A stretch of DNA of 64,000 nucleotides. It comes from Venturia oleaginea (lineage: Eukaryota; Ascomycota; Dothideomycetes; Venturiales; Venturiaceae). A model generated the notes under the pieces. The model saw only the letters and a program-made list of their open reading frames with translations. It had not been told where the DNA came from and did no database searches. The stretch lies in contig JABMLP010000003.1 of NCBI GenBank assembly GCA_013176395.1, positions 1,054,001-1,118,000 of the forward strand, read 5' to 3'. This document shows, piece by piece, positions 35,207-47,094 of this stretch. Every line of letters begins with the position of its first letter. Within the stretch, counting starts at the first letter, position 1. The position numbers and the translations under genes were made by a program.

Positions 35207-35723
35207 TACTCGAGCTGCCCCACACGACTTTCGGAGTGCAGGTGAGTTTGCGACCGATTGGTCAGCAGATCTTGGGAAGCAGGCTGATGGACGAAGAGAC
35301 GTATCACATGGAGGTAGTCACGCGGGTAACAAATGTTCCGGGCCTTACAAGCGATTCCGAATTTTCACCAAAAGTCACAACTTCAAGGAGGAATTCCTCG
35401 ACGACCATACAGGAAATATTTCTAGAAATGATTTTAATAGAAGGCTTCCTTAGAGATGAACTACGACTTTGTGTCTTTAGAATTTGAATTTCGACTGTTG
35501 GAGAGAGGAGTATTATTCGTACTCTTCTTTTTGGTGAGGATAACAGCTTGAATAGGCCCGCAATGGTGGTTGGTTGATTGATCGATTGATTGATTTTATC
35601 CTACTCGGTTTTGGCAGCTCTTAATCAGCAGCTATGCCCGGTCAGGTGGACTTCACCAGACAGCCGACACGTGATAAATTACAAATCCATCGCGTCCCAC
35701 TTCGCCTTGCTTAATGTAAACAA

Positions 35724-36979
35724 GGAAACAGCACACACAGCGAGAACTCAATTTTTGGAATTTACAGAATTATCATCTAAAGATCATCAAAACACCTCTG
35801 CCAGTGGCCGCTCCGGCCTCTAGAGGCCATCGCGCGTCCCTCAGCGTCGATGAGATACCTCTAGAGTCGCCGTCGCGGCCACGGCATAGCAAGCACACGA
35901 ATACATGAGCAAGCTACACGAACGATGCGTCCACCAAAGACAACAGCAACCATCTAGTCACTATCTCCCGGCTAGTCCATCACCCCAGATGACACTGCAA
36001 CGCTACAAGTCGACGAGTCACCGCTAGAACGGCAATACCTTCAACACAACTCAAACACCAGACGCCCGGTGTGCAACAATCGACACCACACACCACTGCA
36101 ACGACTAGACAACCTCTCCCAACGTCTTGGCAAACCGTTCTGCTACAAGCTGTTGCCCAGAGCCTTGAGCCTCTCCCCAAACTGTTGCGTCCCAGTTATG
36201 GCATTGGCAAGAGTAGGTGCGCGACACAGTAAGTAGTAAGGACGCATAGAAGAAGCTTATTGGCGGCAAATCCCCTCCCTGTAAGCTAGCAGACGTAGCC
36301 TTGAGCCTCTCCCCAGACTGTTGCGTCCCAGTTATGGCATTGGCAAGAGTAGGAGCGCGATATAGCAAGCAGAGAGAGCGACTAGCAGCAGGTAGGCTCC
36401 GACTATAAGATGGCAAGTCTATAGCACGATCGGCGCCATACAATACGGCAGCTACCAGACGGCCTCGTCTACGGGCATACCCGGAGTATCACACCCAAGC
36501 AGCGAAATCACGACTACGATGGTTACTATTGTCTCCAGCATCACACAACCAAATACACTGCCGCATAGGAATCTGGTGCAAGGCAACTTTCACAAGCAGA
36601 AACATACTTAGGGAACCCATTGGCCTTGAGGGATAAGGCGAAACAGATAGACAAAGCTGAGCATTAGAGGGAGACTGTAGGTAGAAGGATAGCGAAACAC
36701 GAGGCATTGCCTCTTGAGTCTACATAGCACAGATATACTAGCAGAGTAACCAGTATCTACAAGAGCCCGCGGGCATCTGGAGATACTGGTTAGGGGGAAA
36801 GGAGGAGGACGGAGGGGACAGCTGGTCTTGTTTCAGTGAACGGGGCGAAGTGGGGCGCGGTGGATTATATAATCTATCACGTGTCGGCTGTCTGATGAAG
36901 TCCTCCTAACCGGACATAGCTGCGTGATTAAGCGGCTGCAACCGAGTAGAATAAAATCAATCAATCAATCAATCAATCA
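35724..36979 (+). mobile_element. Short non-autonomous LINE-like element, copy 2, nested in the LINE
   Basis: Reverse-complement relative of 32496-34098: 5' end near 35724 (GGAAACAGCACACACAGCGAG-like) and 3' tail AATC repeated to about 36979. It is shorter because an internal duplicated block is present twice rather than four times. No clear target duplication was found, so the exact ends are uncertain by a few bases. Confidence 0.72.
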
Positions 36980-37073
36980 TTACGAAACTCTTACCTCTCT
37001 ACCTTAGATCCTTGGTGTAATTTGGTGACATGTTCTGAAGTGCCTTGTGCCTTCGTATGGATATGCCGTGCCG

Positions 37074-40000
37074 TCACACTATGTATGCCCCTGATCGACC
37101 CTCTGGCCTGGTCAGCGAGTGTATCGCTGCCTGGTTGTCAGTGAAGATGTTGATGTTTCTTTGGTTGTTTCCCGCCTCGATGTCTGCTTGGACCATATCC
37201 AGCGCTAGATTTATTCCTTGCAGTTCTGCTACGTATACCGTAGAGGTCATCTCAGGGCCCATGTACGTGCTTCTCTTCTGTCAAATCAACGGCCAGACTG
37301 CTGCAGCACCGGTATGGTCACCTATACTGCTTCCGTCTGTGTAGATACAGGTATTGCTCTCGATTCTGGCGACTGAATCGTGTTCAGAGCATGCTGCTTC
37401 ATCACTTGGTGCGATGTGTATCTTTGGGCCTTGCCACCATGGTGCTGCTACGAACGGTGGGATTAACTCTCGCCTGTCAAGATTTACTGCTCCCTTCTCC
37501 ATGGTATCTCGGTATATATTGTATAATGGGCTATTGTAGCTTGTCCGTTGTCTTGACCTTGGTTCTCCGAGCTGAGTGTCTAACAGTTTGGGGAGATCTT
37601 GGTATGAGAGTATGCGGCTGAGGGTTTCGGTATTGTGTTTCCATATCTGTTGCTCGACTGGGAGCAGGTAGGTCTGGATATCGAGGGCAACTCTGGAGGT
37701 TGCTCTGGATGCTCCATAGATAGTTCGTGCTGCGCGTGCTTGAATTGACCGAAGTGTATCGAGCGTTTTTCTCGTGTTTGGCTTTCTTCTTGCCCCTGAA
37801 TTCGACCATACTGAGCACGCGTACATCATCTGAGGGACCACTACTGCGCGGTAGATTTTTCGCATATCTAGCAGACCGACGCCCCATGTTGGGCTGCCTA
37901 GAGAGCACAGTGCGTTCACTGTTTTCGTGGTTTTCCGCTTAATCTCTTCGATATGTTCCTTCCACTGAAGCTTGCTGTCTAGCGTCACGTCTAGATATTT
38001 GCATGTTGTCCTAGGCTCAATGCTGCCCCAGGCCGTCTGAATGGATTATTTTGTGTTCATACGTGTGCACGTTCTTGTAAAGTGTGTCAATTGGAACTTC
38101 TCCGGGGCGAATTTCGATGCATGTGTCTTTGCCCAACAGTCTGCCTTTTCTAGCGCATTTTCGAGTTTCTTACCCGTTTCCTCTGTTGTGTTCCCCCATG
38201 CAAGTATGGCTGCGTCGTCGATGCAGCCTATAGCTGCCGTGTTAATCACCTGAGTTGCATTGTTCGATAAGGTCGGAGTTATAGAATATGTATAAGATAG
38301 GGGATAGGGTCGATCCCTGTGGTAGTCCAGTCTTGACCGCATACTTGTCAGATTTATAGCCATCAATGACGATTCGTGTGTGTCTCTATCGCTTAGGAAG
38401 CTAGCGATCCCCCATACTATCTTTTTATCAACTTTCCTCTTCCGTAGATTGTGCAGGAGTCTCTTGTGGGACACGTTGTCAACGGCGCCGGAGACGTCAA
38501 GGAGCAACAGGCTGGCTACTTGTCCTTTTCCGTTGTTCCACGCGTTGTAAATTCTCTCGATTACCGCATGTAGTGCGTGTTCCGTTGATCTCAATTTTCT
38601 GCCTCCCATGTGCATCTGTGGGATGACTTGGTGTGTTTCTACCAGGTAGCTAAGTCTTCTGGCTATAACTACATCCATAGCCTTGCCAATGGTGTTCAGA
38701 AGCGCAATTGGTCGGTATGCCTTTAGAATCGAGTAGTCTTCTTTCCCTGGTTTGCGTAACACCACCGTGGTTGAGCTTCGGAAATGAGTCGGGTAGTAGC
38801 CTAGTTGTAGGCTCTGGTTCATAATTGTCGTTAGGTGCCCTACCAACATGTGATATGCCAGCTGCCGGGCTCGGTTTGGGATACCATCCGGTCCTGCAGC
38901 CTTCAAGGGTGATGCTGCTTGTATTGCATCCAACACCTCCCTCTTAGTAATGTTTGGCATTGATATTTGACCATCGTATCTGGCGTTTTGTAGGTCAATG
39001 AGGTCTGCTTCCGGAGGTGCTGGGATGAAGGCGTCCCGGAAGAAACTCGTTTTTGCTGTGGGTGTGGTGGCTTGATTGCCGGTCACCACACACTTCATGG
39101 TTGGCGTTACACTTGGAGACTGGCTTTCTCTATTGCGCGCCCATTTAGATATTTTCCAGAGAGTCTCAGCCGAGCCTGCTGCCATTCTACGTAGTCTCTA
39201 TGTGCTTGCCGGAGCGATTTCTTGATTATCTGTGTCTTATGGTTCCTTGCCTTGAGGTAGGCTTCCCAAGCTTCTTCGGTGTGCCTTCTCTCGTGTATGC
39301 GCCTCAGGCGCTTTGTCTCTGCCAACGCTTTTGTAATGTTTCGTCCCATCCCTCTTTTGCCTTGGCGCATGGTCTTGCAAGAGGAAGCACCTTTGCTGCT
39401 GCCTCGCTGATTGCTTTGGCTAAATCCATCGTGTATGTGTCCAGCGCTACTTTTTTCCTTGGTCTTCTTCGTGCCGGTAGGATGTCTTTTAGTGCCTGGC
39501 AGAATTTCTCGCTGTCTAGGTATTTCCAGTTGCGTCTTGGCTCGATTTTCATGGAGCGCATCCGGATATCCAGTATGGTACTGATAGGGAGGTGGTCTGA
39601 ATCATGATCTAGCTATCTATCTTTTCTGCAACTGATAATCCTATCGACCAAGCCTAGTGTCATCTAGCACATGTCAATCGTTGTTCTGCTGCTGCCTTCC
39701 TCGTATGTTACCGCGCCAGGCTGTAGCATACTAGACATATCAAATCTTTCCATAGTTTCAAAGAGGTCTTCAGCTTCTCGATCTTCATGTATGACTCCTG
39801 TTCCACCCCACATTCTGTGATACAAGTTAAAGTCACCTAATGCTATCTGTTCTTTTGGCGCATGTTCCTCCAATTGAGCTCTCAGGGTTGGCAGGGAGCT
39901 CATGCGGTTTGGCGTGTTTTGGACTGCGTTGTAGATGTTGTGTATCACCAGCTCGTCTTCCGTTTGGCCGCTATTGCTGATGTTGATTCTCAGCGAGCAG

Positions 40001-40290
40001 ACGTCTCGTGTGTGCTGCTCGAATTGCCAACTGCCGTGTTCTAACCCTTTGTTGACAAAGAAACATACCCTTGCTGGGCCGTCCTCCTCGTTCACTGTTA
40101 GATAGCATAAATGGAACACGGTCTTTGCTGGGTGGTGCGTTGTCGACATGAAGGGGTTGCGCCACGGTTCTTGAATGGCAATGATGTCGTACTCTGCTAC
40201 TCTTGGATCACGGAGCAGAGTGGCCATAACCGTGTCTCTTGATTTACGCACGTTGTACTGTAGTATACTGAGTTGGTCCTTCTCTTTCAT
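37074..40290 (-). pseudogene. LINE ORF2: endonuclease, reverse transcriptase, RNase H (multiply disabled)
   Basis: ATG at 40290 begins an APE-type endonuclease (LQYNVRKSRD, IQEPWRNP, ALGDFNLYH, then SDHLP after two in-frame TAG stops at about 39664 and 39613). The reverse transcriptase (38046-39185) has AAGPDGIPN and LLLDVSGAVDNVSH, and its active-site box reads CIDDAA where YxDD or FxDD is usual. It is followed by thumb/connection sequence (37281-37988) and the start of an RNase H (about 37074-37262) with a TDNQAAI motif. Frames change several times. Confidence 0.85.
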
Positions 40291-40519
40291 AGGTCCGAGT
40301 TTTCACCGAATTCCATATATTGTGTATTTCTGCGTGGTACAGTATTGCCCTCTAGCGCCTCAAGCGCCCTCCTGGACATCTTTATTGCTCTATGCGGCCT
40401 TTGAATCTGGTGCGGCCTTTCGTTCTCCTTGTCTTTTGGGGCAGGCCTCTTTTGTCCTTTTCCAGGTGGTGATTGCATCCTGATCGTCCCTGATCCTGGG
40501 CGTGAGGTCAAGTATCTAG

Positions 40520-41797
40520 CTAACCTTGTTCTCCTAAGGGTTCTCGGGCAGAATCGTGTGTAGGTGCTTCATTGCGAGTGTCTATTGTGGGGTGATAGCG
40601 TACCCTATTAGCGTATGCTACCTTTGTCCGGTCGAGTTCCTCCTTCCTGGTCGGGCATTGTTGACTCCATGCCTCATGGGCTCCCTGGCAATTGGCGCAT
40701 TTCCTAGATGTGGTCTGTCCAGTCTTCGAAGGGCAGTCCCTAGAACTATGTTCTTGCGCGCAGTAGCCACATGTTTTTGCTGCCTTGCATTGAGTTCCTA
40801 TATGGCCGTATTTATAGCACTGAAAGCACTGCTTCAGTCGGCATTGCCTCTCGTATCGTTCGCTTTGACACATCCCTCCTTGCCACACCAGACCTTCATC
40901 GATGATCTTGTTTGCGTCTTCAGGTTTAGTAAACTCGATGATGATCGACGACATCGCTTTGGCTGGCGCCTTCCGGGTCAGTCATCCTAAATATTTGATG
41001 TCTGCGGTCGGAATGAACGGCTTGTTATCTTGCAGAATGGCGTCTCTGGTTTCCTCAAATTTTTTGTATCCATCGTGCTGGTACGTATACCCATGTACAA
41101 GGACGCCGTACGTTGGGTTCCGTACTGACGTCCCGTTCCCGATACGTGGGGTCCAGTCCTCCGTGAATTGTCTCAACAGCCGCATTTCACCGTTTGTTGA
41201 TGTCCTGATACTCAGATCTCCGCTTTTGAGCTGGTTGGCAGATATAATCTTTAGACTGGCTATATGGCCGTTCTCACTTTGGGAAATGGCTCGGTCAACG
41301 TGGGCTTTCAAATTGCGTGGGTTCATTGCGCGAAGACTCCGAATCGTTTGTGCGTTTCTGATATTCACGATAATCTCCCGTTGGACTATCGCAGGAGTCT
41401 TGACACTTTCGATTTGTGTGCTATATGTACTCGCAGCTAGCCCTCCTCGGGCAGCAGCGGCAGCATAGCTCATCGGCATGCCTGTTTGGTGTTGTGGTCC
41501 TTTATTCTTAATGTCTCTCGTTATTCCTGCGACGGTCTTGCCCACCTCCGTTGCCTCTTTTGCTGCCGCTTTTGCTTCTTCGCCAACCGTGATGCTCTTC
41601 TGTGTGTCTGTTCTTAGAGCCTTAAATCCCCCCTTTATCTCTGCTATCTCTTTCGCTGCTCCTTTTGTGTTCTCAGTCATCTCAGTGTGCATAATGCGCA
41701 GTTGGTCATGGACAGTTGTCATATCGGGAGTCCTTTGGGCCTTTGCAATCAGAGGCAGCATCGTCATGATAATCGCCCTCACTTGGTCTGGGGGCAC
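40520..41797 (-). pseudogene. LINE ORF1: gag-like protein with zinc knuckles
   Basis: The N-terminal part is helical and charged; the C-terminal part has three CCHC-type knuckles in CFQCYKYGHIGTQC, CGYCAQEHSSRDC and a CANCQGAHEAWSQQC block. A single in-frame TGA at 40982-40984 splits the frame, probably from a TGG. The open frame begins at GTG, so the start is undetermined. Confidence 0.8.
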
Positions 41798-42063
41798 AGT
41801 TGGAGCCTGTCCGCTATCAAGATAGGTTACTGCGTTCCGAAGGTACTCAGTAAGTCGGGTAGCGTGCTAGTATAGTCCAGTCGGCCAGACAACCTCTTGA
41901 GGCCACGGTATCGTCATTTCTCGTTTGTACACGTTGGGCGACGTGTCGAGCCTAGAAAATGCTGGGGCCCCTCAAAGGTGATGTGTATGTACAGTAGAGC
42001 TATTCAATTTCAAAAGTCTCAGTTCTCGCTGTTCTGGTGTTTTTTTTCCCCCGCAATGGTGGT

Positions 42064-42365
42064 ACACATTCGTAAGAAGGGAGATGGAGTCACGTGGTAA
42101 ACAGTCTCCGAGCTAGGCGAAATTTAGCAATAGGCATCTCTGCTGGGAGGTATTGTGCTTTCGAGGTTAAACAGGGACATTTTCAAGAAGACCTCGAGTG
42201 AAATTCTTAGAGCCAAGATAGCCAATCCATGAAAAAACCATACTAACCAAACACCTCGTTTAACTCGTTTAACTCGTTTAACGTCGATCTGTCGATCTCG
42301 ACCCTATAAACTTTCTTCAAACGCATATCATGCAGCAATAGTCGTTCATCAATCAAACAATTCCT
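42064..42365. other. 3' flank of the metallo-beta-lactamase-fold gene
   Basis: About 300 bp without a gene. Contains three head-to-tail copies of CTCGTTTAA near 42253-42282. Confidence 0.5.
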
Positions 42366-43529
42366 TTATGGTGCAACGCCCAACAGAACTCTAGCAAGCC
42401 ACTCATTTCTCATGTGCTCCGGCACCATCGACATCAATACTTCATCCACAGGAGCCCGCATCCACTCCGTGTCATGCGCCATTGCGATGTGCACGTTGTA
42501 ATTGACTTCGCACTCTCGGACCCGTCGGATTGTCTCCTGAGCCGCGTCCAAGTCTTGGTGGAGGCAGCCGATCCCTCCGCTCGGTGTCTCGAAGGTTGCG
42601 GCTTCCTTGGTGCCCTCGAGCAAAGGCCTGCGCATGTTAGTGCCCTCTTGTCCCAATCCAAAGGGGTGACACCAACCTAGAATGGCAGCAGTCGCTCGCC
42701 AACAAAACCCATGACGGAGAAGATGAAATCCTAGCAACGGCGCACAGGTTGCCCGTCATGTGTCCTGGCGCATCTAGTATCTAAAAAATTCAGCACAAAT
42801 GCTCGTCAGCAAAGGCGAAAGAGCTAACCCAAAAACTGCCATCTCCAAAGAAATCGAGCGCTCGTTCGAACGGGCCCCATGGCGTCCAAGGACCAGGAAG
42901 ACATTCCCAACTTTCGGTGGCCCGACCATTGAGATCGAAAAAACGCCCGTCCCACTGGCTTTTGCTGTCCGCTAGGTGTCCGGGAGAGCAGAATCCTGCT
43001 GTACCGGGACCGAACCATCCTTTCGCGGATGGAAACTCTTCTGAGAACGGTCTGCAGTGGTCATAATGGGCATGGCTGGAGAAAGATGAGCTCTATTCCA
43101 TCAATGAAAAGATCCATCTATTTACCTGAATATGATGTCTTTGATGTCGTCGGAATGCACTCCAAGCTTCGCCAACTGGTCCACCAGTGATACTCGAGGA
43201 CCCACTAAATTCGCAATCTCCCAGTGAAAGTCCAGCACGTGCGGCGTATATTTTGTTCGATCCTTCGAGTATTAGTTCTCACATTTACACTCATCTTCCT
43301 GAGATGGAACGTAACTTACCCAACTCATGCCCAGGTCCCAAAGTAGATTGCGACCTGATGGTGGATGAAAGATGTGGTAGCACCAGATGTACATCCGGAA
43401 AGACTTCGGCTCTACTCCGGCGTGGAGGCGAGAGATGTCGGCTGTGCTGAAAGCTCCACCATCTAGCAAGTGTATCTCCAGCCCCACCGAAGTTGAGGGT
43501 ATTGGGAATACCTCGCGAGTTTGAGACAT
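42366..43529 (-). CDS. Metallo-beta-lactamase-fold hydrolase (lactonase-like)
   Basis: Five exons, 43320-43529, 43126-43262, 42829-43075, 42677-42780 and 42366-42627, with introns of 48-57 nt, give 319 residues with all junctions in frame. The zinc motif HAHYDH is at 117-122, split by the second intron just before it. Further metal-site candidates are His205 in APGHM, Asp in SDCCH and His in MAHD. The family hydrolyses lactones, thioesters or similar bonds; related fungal proteins are quorum-sensing-lactonase-like by motif. In this cluster it could open a lactone or hydrolyse a ring-fission product (inference). It shares a 374-bp divergent promoter with the hydroxyacid dehydrogenase. No signal peptide seen. 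Confidence 0.88.
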
Positions 43530-43903
43530 TTTTTCGGGTCCTATGAGATAAAGCTCCTTGTTTTGTTGAGACGCACAGTAGTGGGAACTGGTGAGTATGT
43601 GCTAAATATGGGGTAAATAAAGCTCCAAGATTATGATGTGGGGAAGCTGGCTGCCACGCGACTCGCGAGATTGCCTTTCCAAACGGGTATTTTACAGGTC
43701 TGCCCCGACTTTGCCTTAGAATCTTACCACGGAATTGTGGTTTCGTAATTAGCTGCTGATCGGTACTCACTGTCAATGACGCCTTAACCGCCTGTAAGAA
43801 ATCAATTCCCCCACAACAGCCAACTCCAAAAGCATAGTACATATTCCGTTGAGGAAATTGGTGACTTATTCCCGAACGTTTGAAGTATCCAAGGAAAGTT
43901 AGG
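43530..43903. promoter_or_regulatory. Divergent promoter MBL hydrolase / hydroxyacid dehydrogenase
   Basis: 374-bp spacer with ATGTGGGG at 43636-43643, 107 bp from the hydrolase start and 261 bp from the dehydrogenase start. A CCCCCACAA run near 43808 is a partial match. Confidence 0.5.
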
Positions 43904-45072
43904 ATGATGGAACAGAACATTGGGTTCATCGGTAGGCAGTCAAGCATGAAGATATTCTTTCTCAGAGATGCTAATTATGGTAGGTCTTGGTGCCATGGGG
44001 TGGAGCATGGCCATGAATGTTAGGAAGAAGATGCCATCGACAAGCATCTTGTACGTGAACGATGCTTCTGAGGCTGTATGCAGCAGATTCAAAGGAGAGT
44101 TCGAGGTCCAATATGGACCCGTCGAAATACTCCCAACCGCCAAACAGATTGCGGAGAAGGCATTGTGTATCATCTCTATTGTTCCAGCTGGTGAGCATGT
44201 CAGAGAGGTTTATTTGAATCCGACAAAAGGTGTTTTGGCCGCGAAGTCTTCTGCCGACATGAAGGTGAATGGTTCAAGGCTTTACTTGGAGTGTAGTACA
44301 ATCGAAGTTGCTACAGCCAAAGAAGTTGGAGAATTCCTGAGAAAGATAGGAATGGGTCTTTACGTCGACTCGCCCGTCTCGGTATGTTGAATCTACCTGA
44401 CGCCAGACGCTTGAGCTGAACAACCATGAAGGGCAGTGTTCCAGCTGCGAATTCGGGAACGCTGTCGTTCCTGGTAGGTACATCTAAACCTTCGGTCAAA
44501 GAGAGCACACCATCCATAGCGCAAATGGAAGCCACGCCTTCCACCCAAGACAGACTGGAAACCTTGGTAGGCTACATGGCCAACCCGTCCAAAATATTCC
44601 ACTGCGGTTCCCTTGGAGCAGGTCTCGCCGCCAAAATCTGCAACAACTACCTTTCGTGCACGCTTTTGTTAACGAACGCCGAAGCAATGGCCATGGGCTT
44701 AAAGTTAGGCCTAGACAAACATTTGCTGTACGACATCATTCGAAACTCGACTGGACAGAATTTCATGCTCGATAATGTGTGTCCGGTGCCTGGCGTTGTA
44801 CCTCATGCTCCAAGTAGCAACAATTATCGCCCGGGATTTAAGGCGCAGATGTTGGTCAAGGATGTCGGGCTCGGGGTTGAGGCCGCGAAGTCGGTTGGGA
44901 TTAAGCCTAGTATCGGAGAGGCGGCGATGGAGGTGTATAGACAGGTGGGAATGGATGAGCGGTGTATTGTAAGTACTCTTTCCCCTAGCGAGTGAGCGAG
45001 GATTAAATCGTACTAATTTGATAGGATCGAGATGGCTCGGTCGTGTACCGATTTTTGGGAGGGCCTGAATAG
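43904..45072 (+). CDS. Beta-hydroxyacid dehydrogenase (6PGDH/HIBADH family)
   Basis: Exons 43904-43931, 43984-44381, 44432-44968 and 45025-45072 give 336 residues. The tiny first exon completes the dinucleotide fold IGFIGLGAMGWSMA (glycines 10, 12, 15), and the last exon adds DRDGSVVYRFLGG. The substrate motif DSPVSGSVPAANSGTL spans the second splice junction, and the catalytic Lys210 lies in GLAAKICNN. The family oxidises 3-hydroxy acids to semialdehydes, or does the reverse, with NAD(P). It is divergent from the MBL hydrolase, consistent with consecutive handling of a ring-opened hydroxyacid (inference). The ATG at 43907 is an alternative start one codon later. Confidence 0.9.
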
Positions 45073-45363
45073 GCGGATTTTTCTTCTTCATTTGGTATTA
45101 TTGCTGGACGAAACGTGCCTAGCTTTCAACAGCTTTGCCTTGGATACTAGACAGACCATGCTGGCTTTATCGTACGCAGTTTGACTTTCCATCAGAATCA
45201 CTCGAAAATGTCCCTTAAACGGTCAATTTTTTTGTTACTTTTGAGCGTTGCATGATAGTCCCATATAAACTACGGCGGTGCTGCTCGGGAAGCGGGTCTA
45301 TAGCGCTTTAGATCGCGTTCCGTAGAAACCGCGCCAAAACATGCCAAGGGATAGGCTGAGACT

Positions 45364-47023
45364 CTAATTCATCAGGCTCATTCGGCCTCCTGCCAAAGAC
45401 AAGATAACCTTGTTCACGTTTTGCCAACCCAACTCGTGTATCAAGTCCGTATGGGTTTCCCGTCTTCTCCTCTGGATCCCATCCACTTCGATATATCTGC
45501 TCTCGTCCAATGGTCCAAACACGAACGCGCCAGAAGCATCCCAAGGATCCAGTCCGTTTACAAAATCTATCCATTTTTTTCTCATCGCCTCTCCAACATT
45601 AGTCTTTCCAACACCCAGCACCGAGTCAAAGCCACCAAACAGATGTAGCAGATCCACAGCATGATGGGCACGACTCGAAGCTTGCCATGGATTAGGTTCG
45701 TCTATCAGGTATCGGTAAACATCTTTGCCGTGAGTGCGCCACAGCTGCTGCAATTCACGGACCGGAAAAGCAAACCTATGGTCAGTAAGGAGATCTAGTG
45801 CTCCAGTACGGCAGGCACTTTCTCGGCCCGGAAGGACGCCATAGGCTTGTTTGAGGGCGACAGCCCCCACATCGGCCTTATCGAAGCATTCAATTATCTG
45901 CGCGCTGGACATGGCCTCGATACCTGCCCTCCAAATTACACTCTAACGAGTCTTTCAGTATTTGTGAGGGACGCTAGTATGGAGGTCACTCACTTCAAAC
46001 TCCACGTCGCCTATTAGCAGTCGTTTTGGATGAACAGCTTTCGACGCCCAGCCATCCAGTGATAAGTCTTCTTGCAGCCATGTTGAGCCGATATTCAAAT
46101 TTTCCTGGGCTTGGATGAGCGCATAGGCCGGCGCGGCGGCCACATCCGGATAACCCAATTTCACTAGTTCCCGGTTGACTTTCTCTATCAAAACAAGGCC
46201 GTTGTCAGCATGTTGAGGAGGAGACAGGTACAGAGAACCCGAAGACAATATGGCCTGGCGTATTGGGGCTCCTGATACTATATGAGCATGGCAGAAGACT
46301 GCGCCAGCACTTTCGCCTGCCAGGGTGATATTCTTCTGAGTTATGTCAGGATGTATCGTTGTACGTGTACAGTGGAATGCATATACTGGATCACCTCCGA
46401 AGCCGCTGATATGCTCCACGACCCAACACAGCGCCAATCTCTGGTCTAGTAGAGCCAGGTTCCTATCCCCTTTGCCATTCCCAAAAGCAAACATATTGAG
46501 GCGATATTGTATATTTACTGCAATTAATGGACGGTCCACATGAATGGAATCGGAGACAATCTTGGTCATATCTAAGCTCGGTCAGAGAACTTTGGGGCGT
46601 TTCTCAACACTCGTTAAAAATCTCACCACACAACCCCGAAGCTGCACTCCCAAATGTTACTGCCTGAGAACCGCCATGGATCCACACCAGAACAGGGAGC
46701 TTAGGAAGATGGTGGCTATATTTTTCTACATGATTCGAAGGCATCGTGACGTCCAAATTCAAACAAGCGAATTCGTCGTCTGGTTCTTGAGGGAGCTCTA
46801 TGGTGTCTGGTATACGCAACAGGCAACGTACATCAACGTGTATTTGTGGACAGCGTGGACCATAGTTTGTACAATCGACTTTGCCATTGAGCTTGCTTGG
46901 TTGTGGTTTTTGGAATCGGGATGGGATAGTGCCGTATGGTAGTCCACGGAACTGCCATGTTTGGGAAGTCGAGAGGCCATGGAGTTGTGCATGTAAGGTC
47001 GGGTGGTCAAGAATTGCGGACAT
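45364..47023 (-). CDS. Type-B carboxylesterase
   Basis: Exons 46627-47023, 46387-46571, 45994-46335 and 45364-45915 give about 491 residues. The 51-nt intron 46336-46386 is a multiple of three and would read through, but removing it restores the family phrase GGDPKNITLAGESAG, so it is taken as an intron. Nucleophile Ser near 203 in GESAG, oxyanion loop in WIHGGS, and catalytic His near 392 in AHHAVDLL. The join 45915/45994 uses the only GT donor there and is the least certain. An in-frame ATG at 47062 would add 13 residues; 47023 leaves the CCCCACAT site 64 bp upstream. No secretion signal is obvious, so an intracellular esterase is likely. Substrate unknown. Confidence 0.86.
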
Positions 47024-47086
47024 GCTTACAGTAGTGTAGATAAAATGGGAAGAAAGTGACATCCATTATGGTAACATGATCTGCTA

Positions 47087-47094
47087 CCCCACAT
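47087..47094 (-). promoter_or_regulatory. Shared promoter word CCCCACAT, carboxylesterase
   Basis: Exact 8-mer 64 bp upstream of the preferred start codon (47023) and 25 bp from the alternative (47062). Confidence 0.5.

Larger units (their letters stand above)
35571..42050 (-). mobile_element. Tad/I-type LINE with APE endonuclease, dead, with nested insertion
   Basis: Bounded by the 13-bp duplication CCGCAATGGTGGT (35558-35570 and 42051-42063). On the minus strand it has a gag-like ORF1 with CCHC knuckles, then ORF2 with endonuclease, reverse transcriptase and RNase H, and a TGAT-type 3' tail at 35571-35600. A short related element (35724-36979) is nested in the 3' part in the opposite direction. 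Stop codons and frameshifts in both ORFs make it inactive. Confidence 0.85.

Noticed and set aside
33452..36443. Similar ORFs of about 90-110 codons in the two short LINE-like elements
   Set aside because: They arise from an internally duplicated block, begin at different points, shift frame between copies and show no domain.
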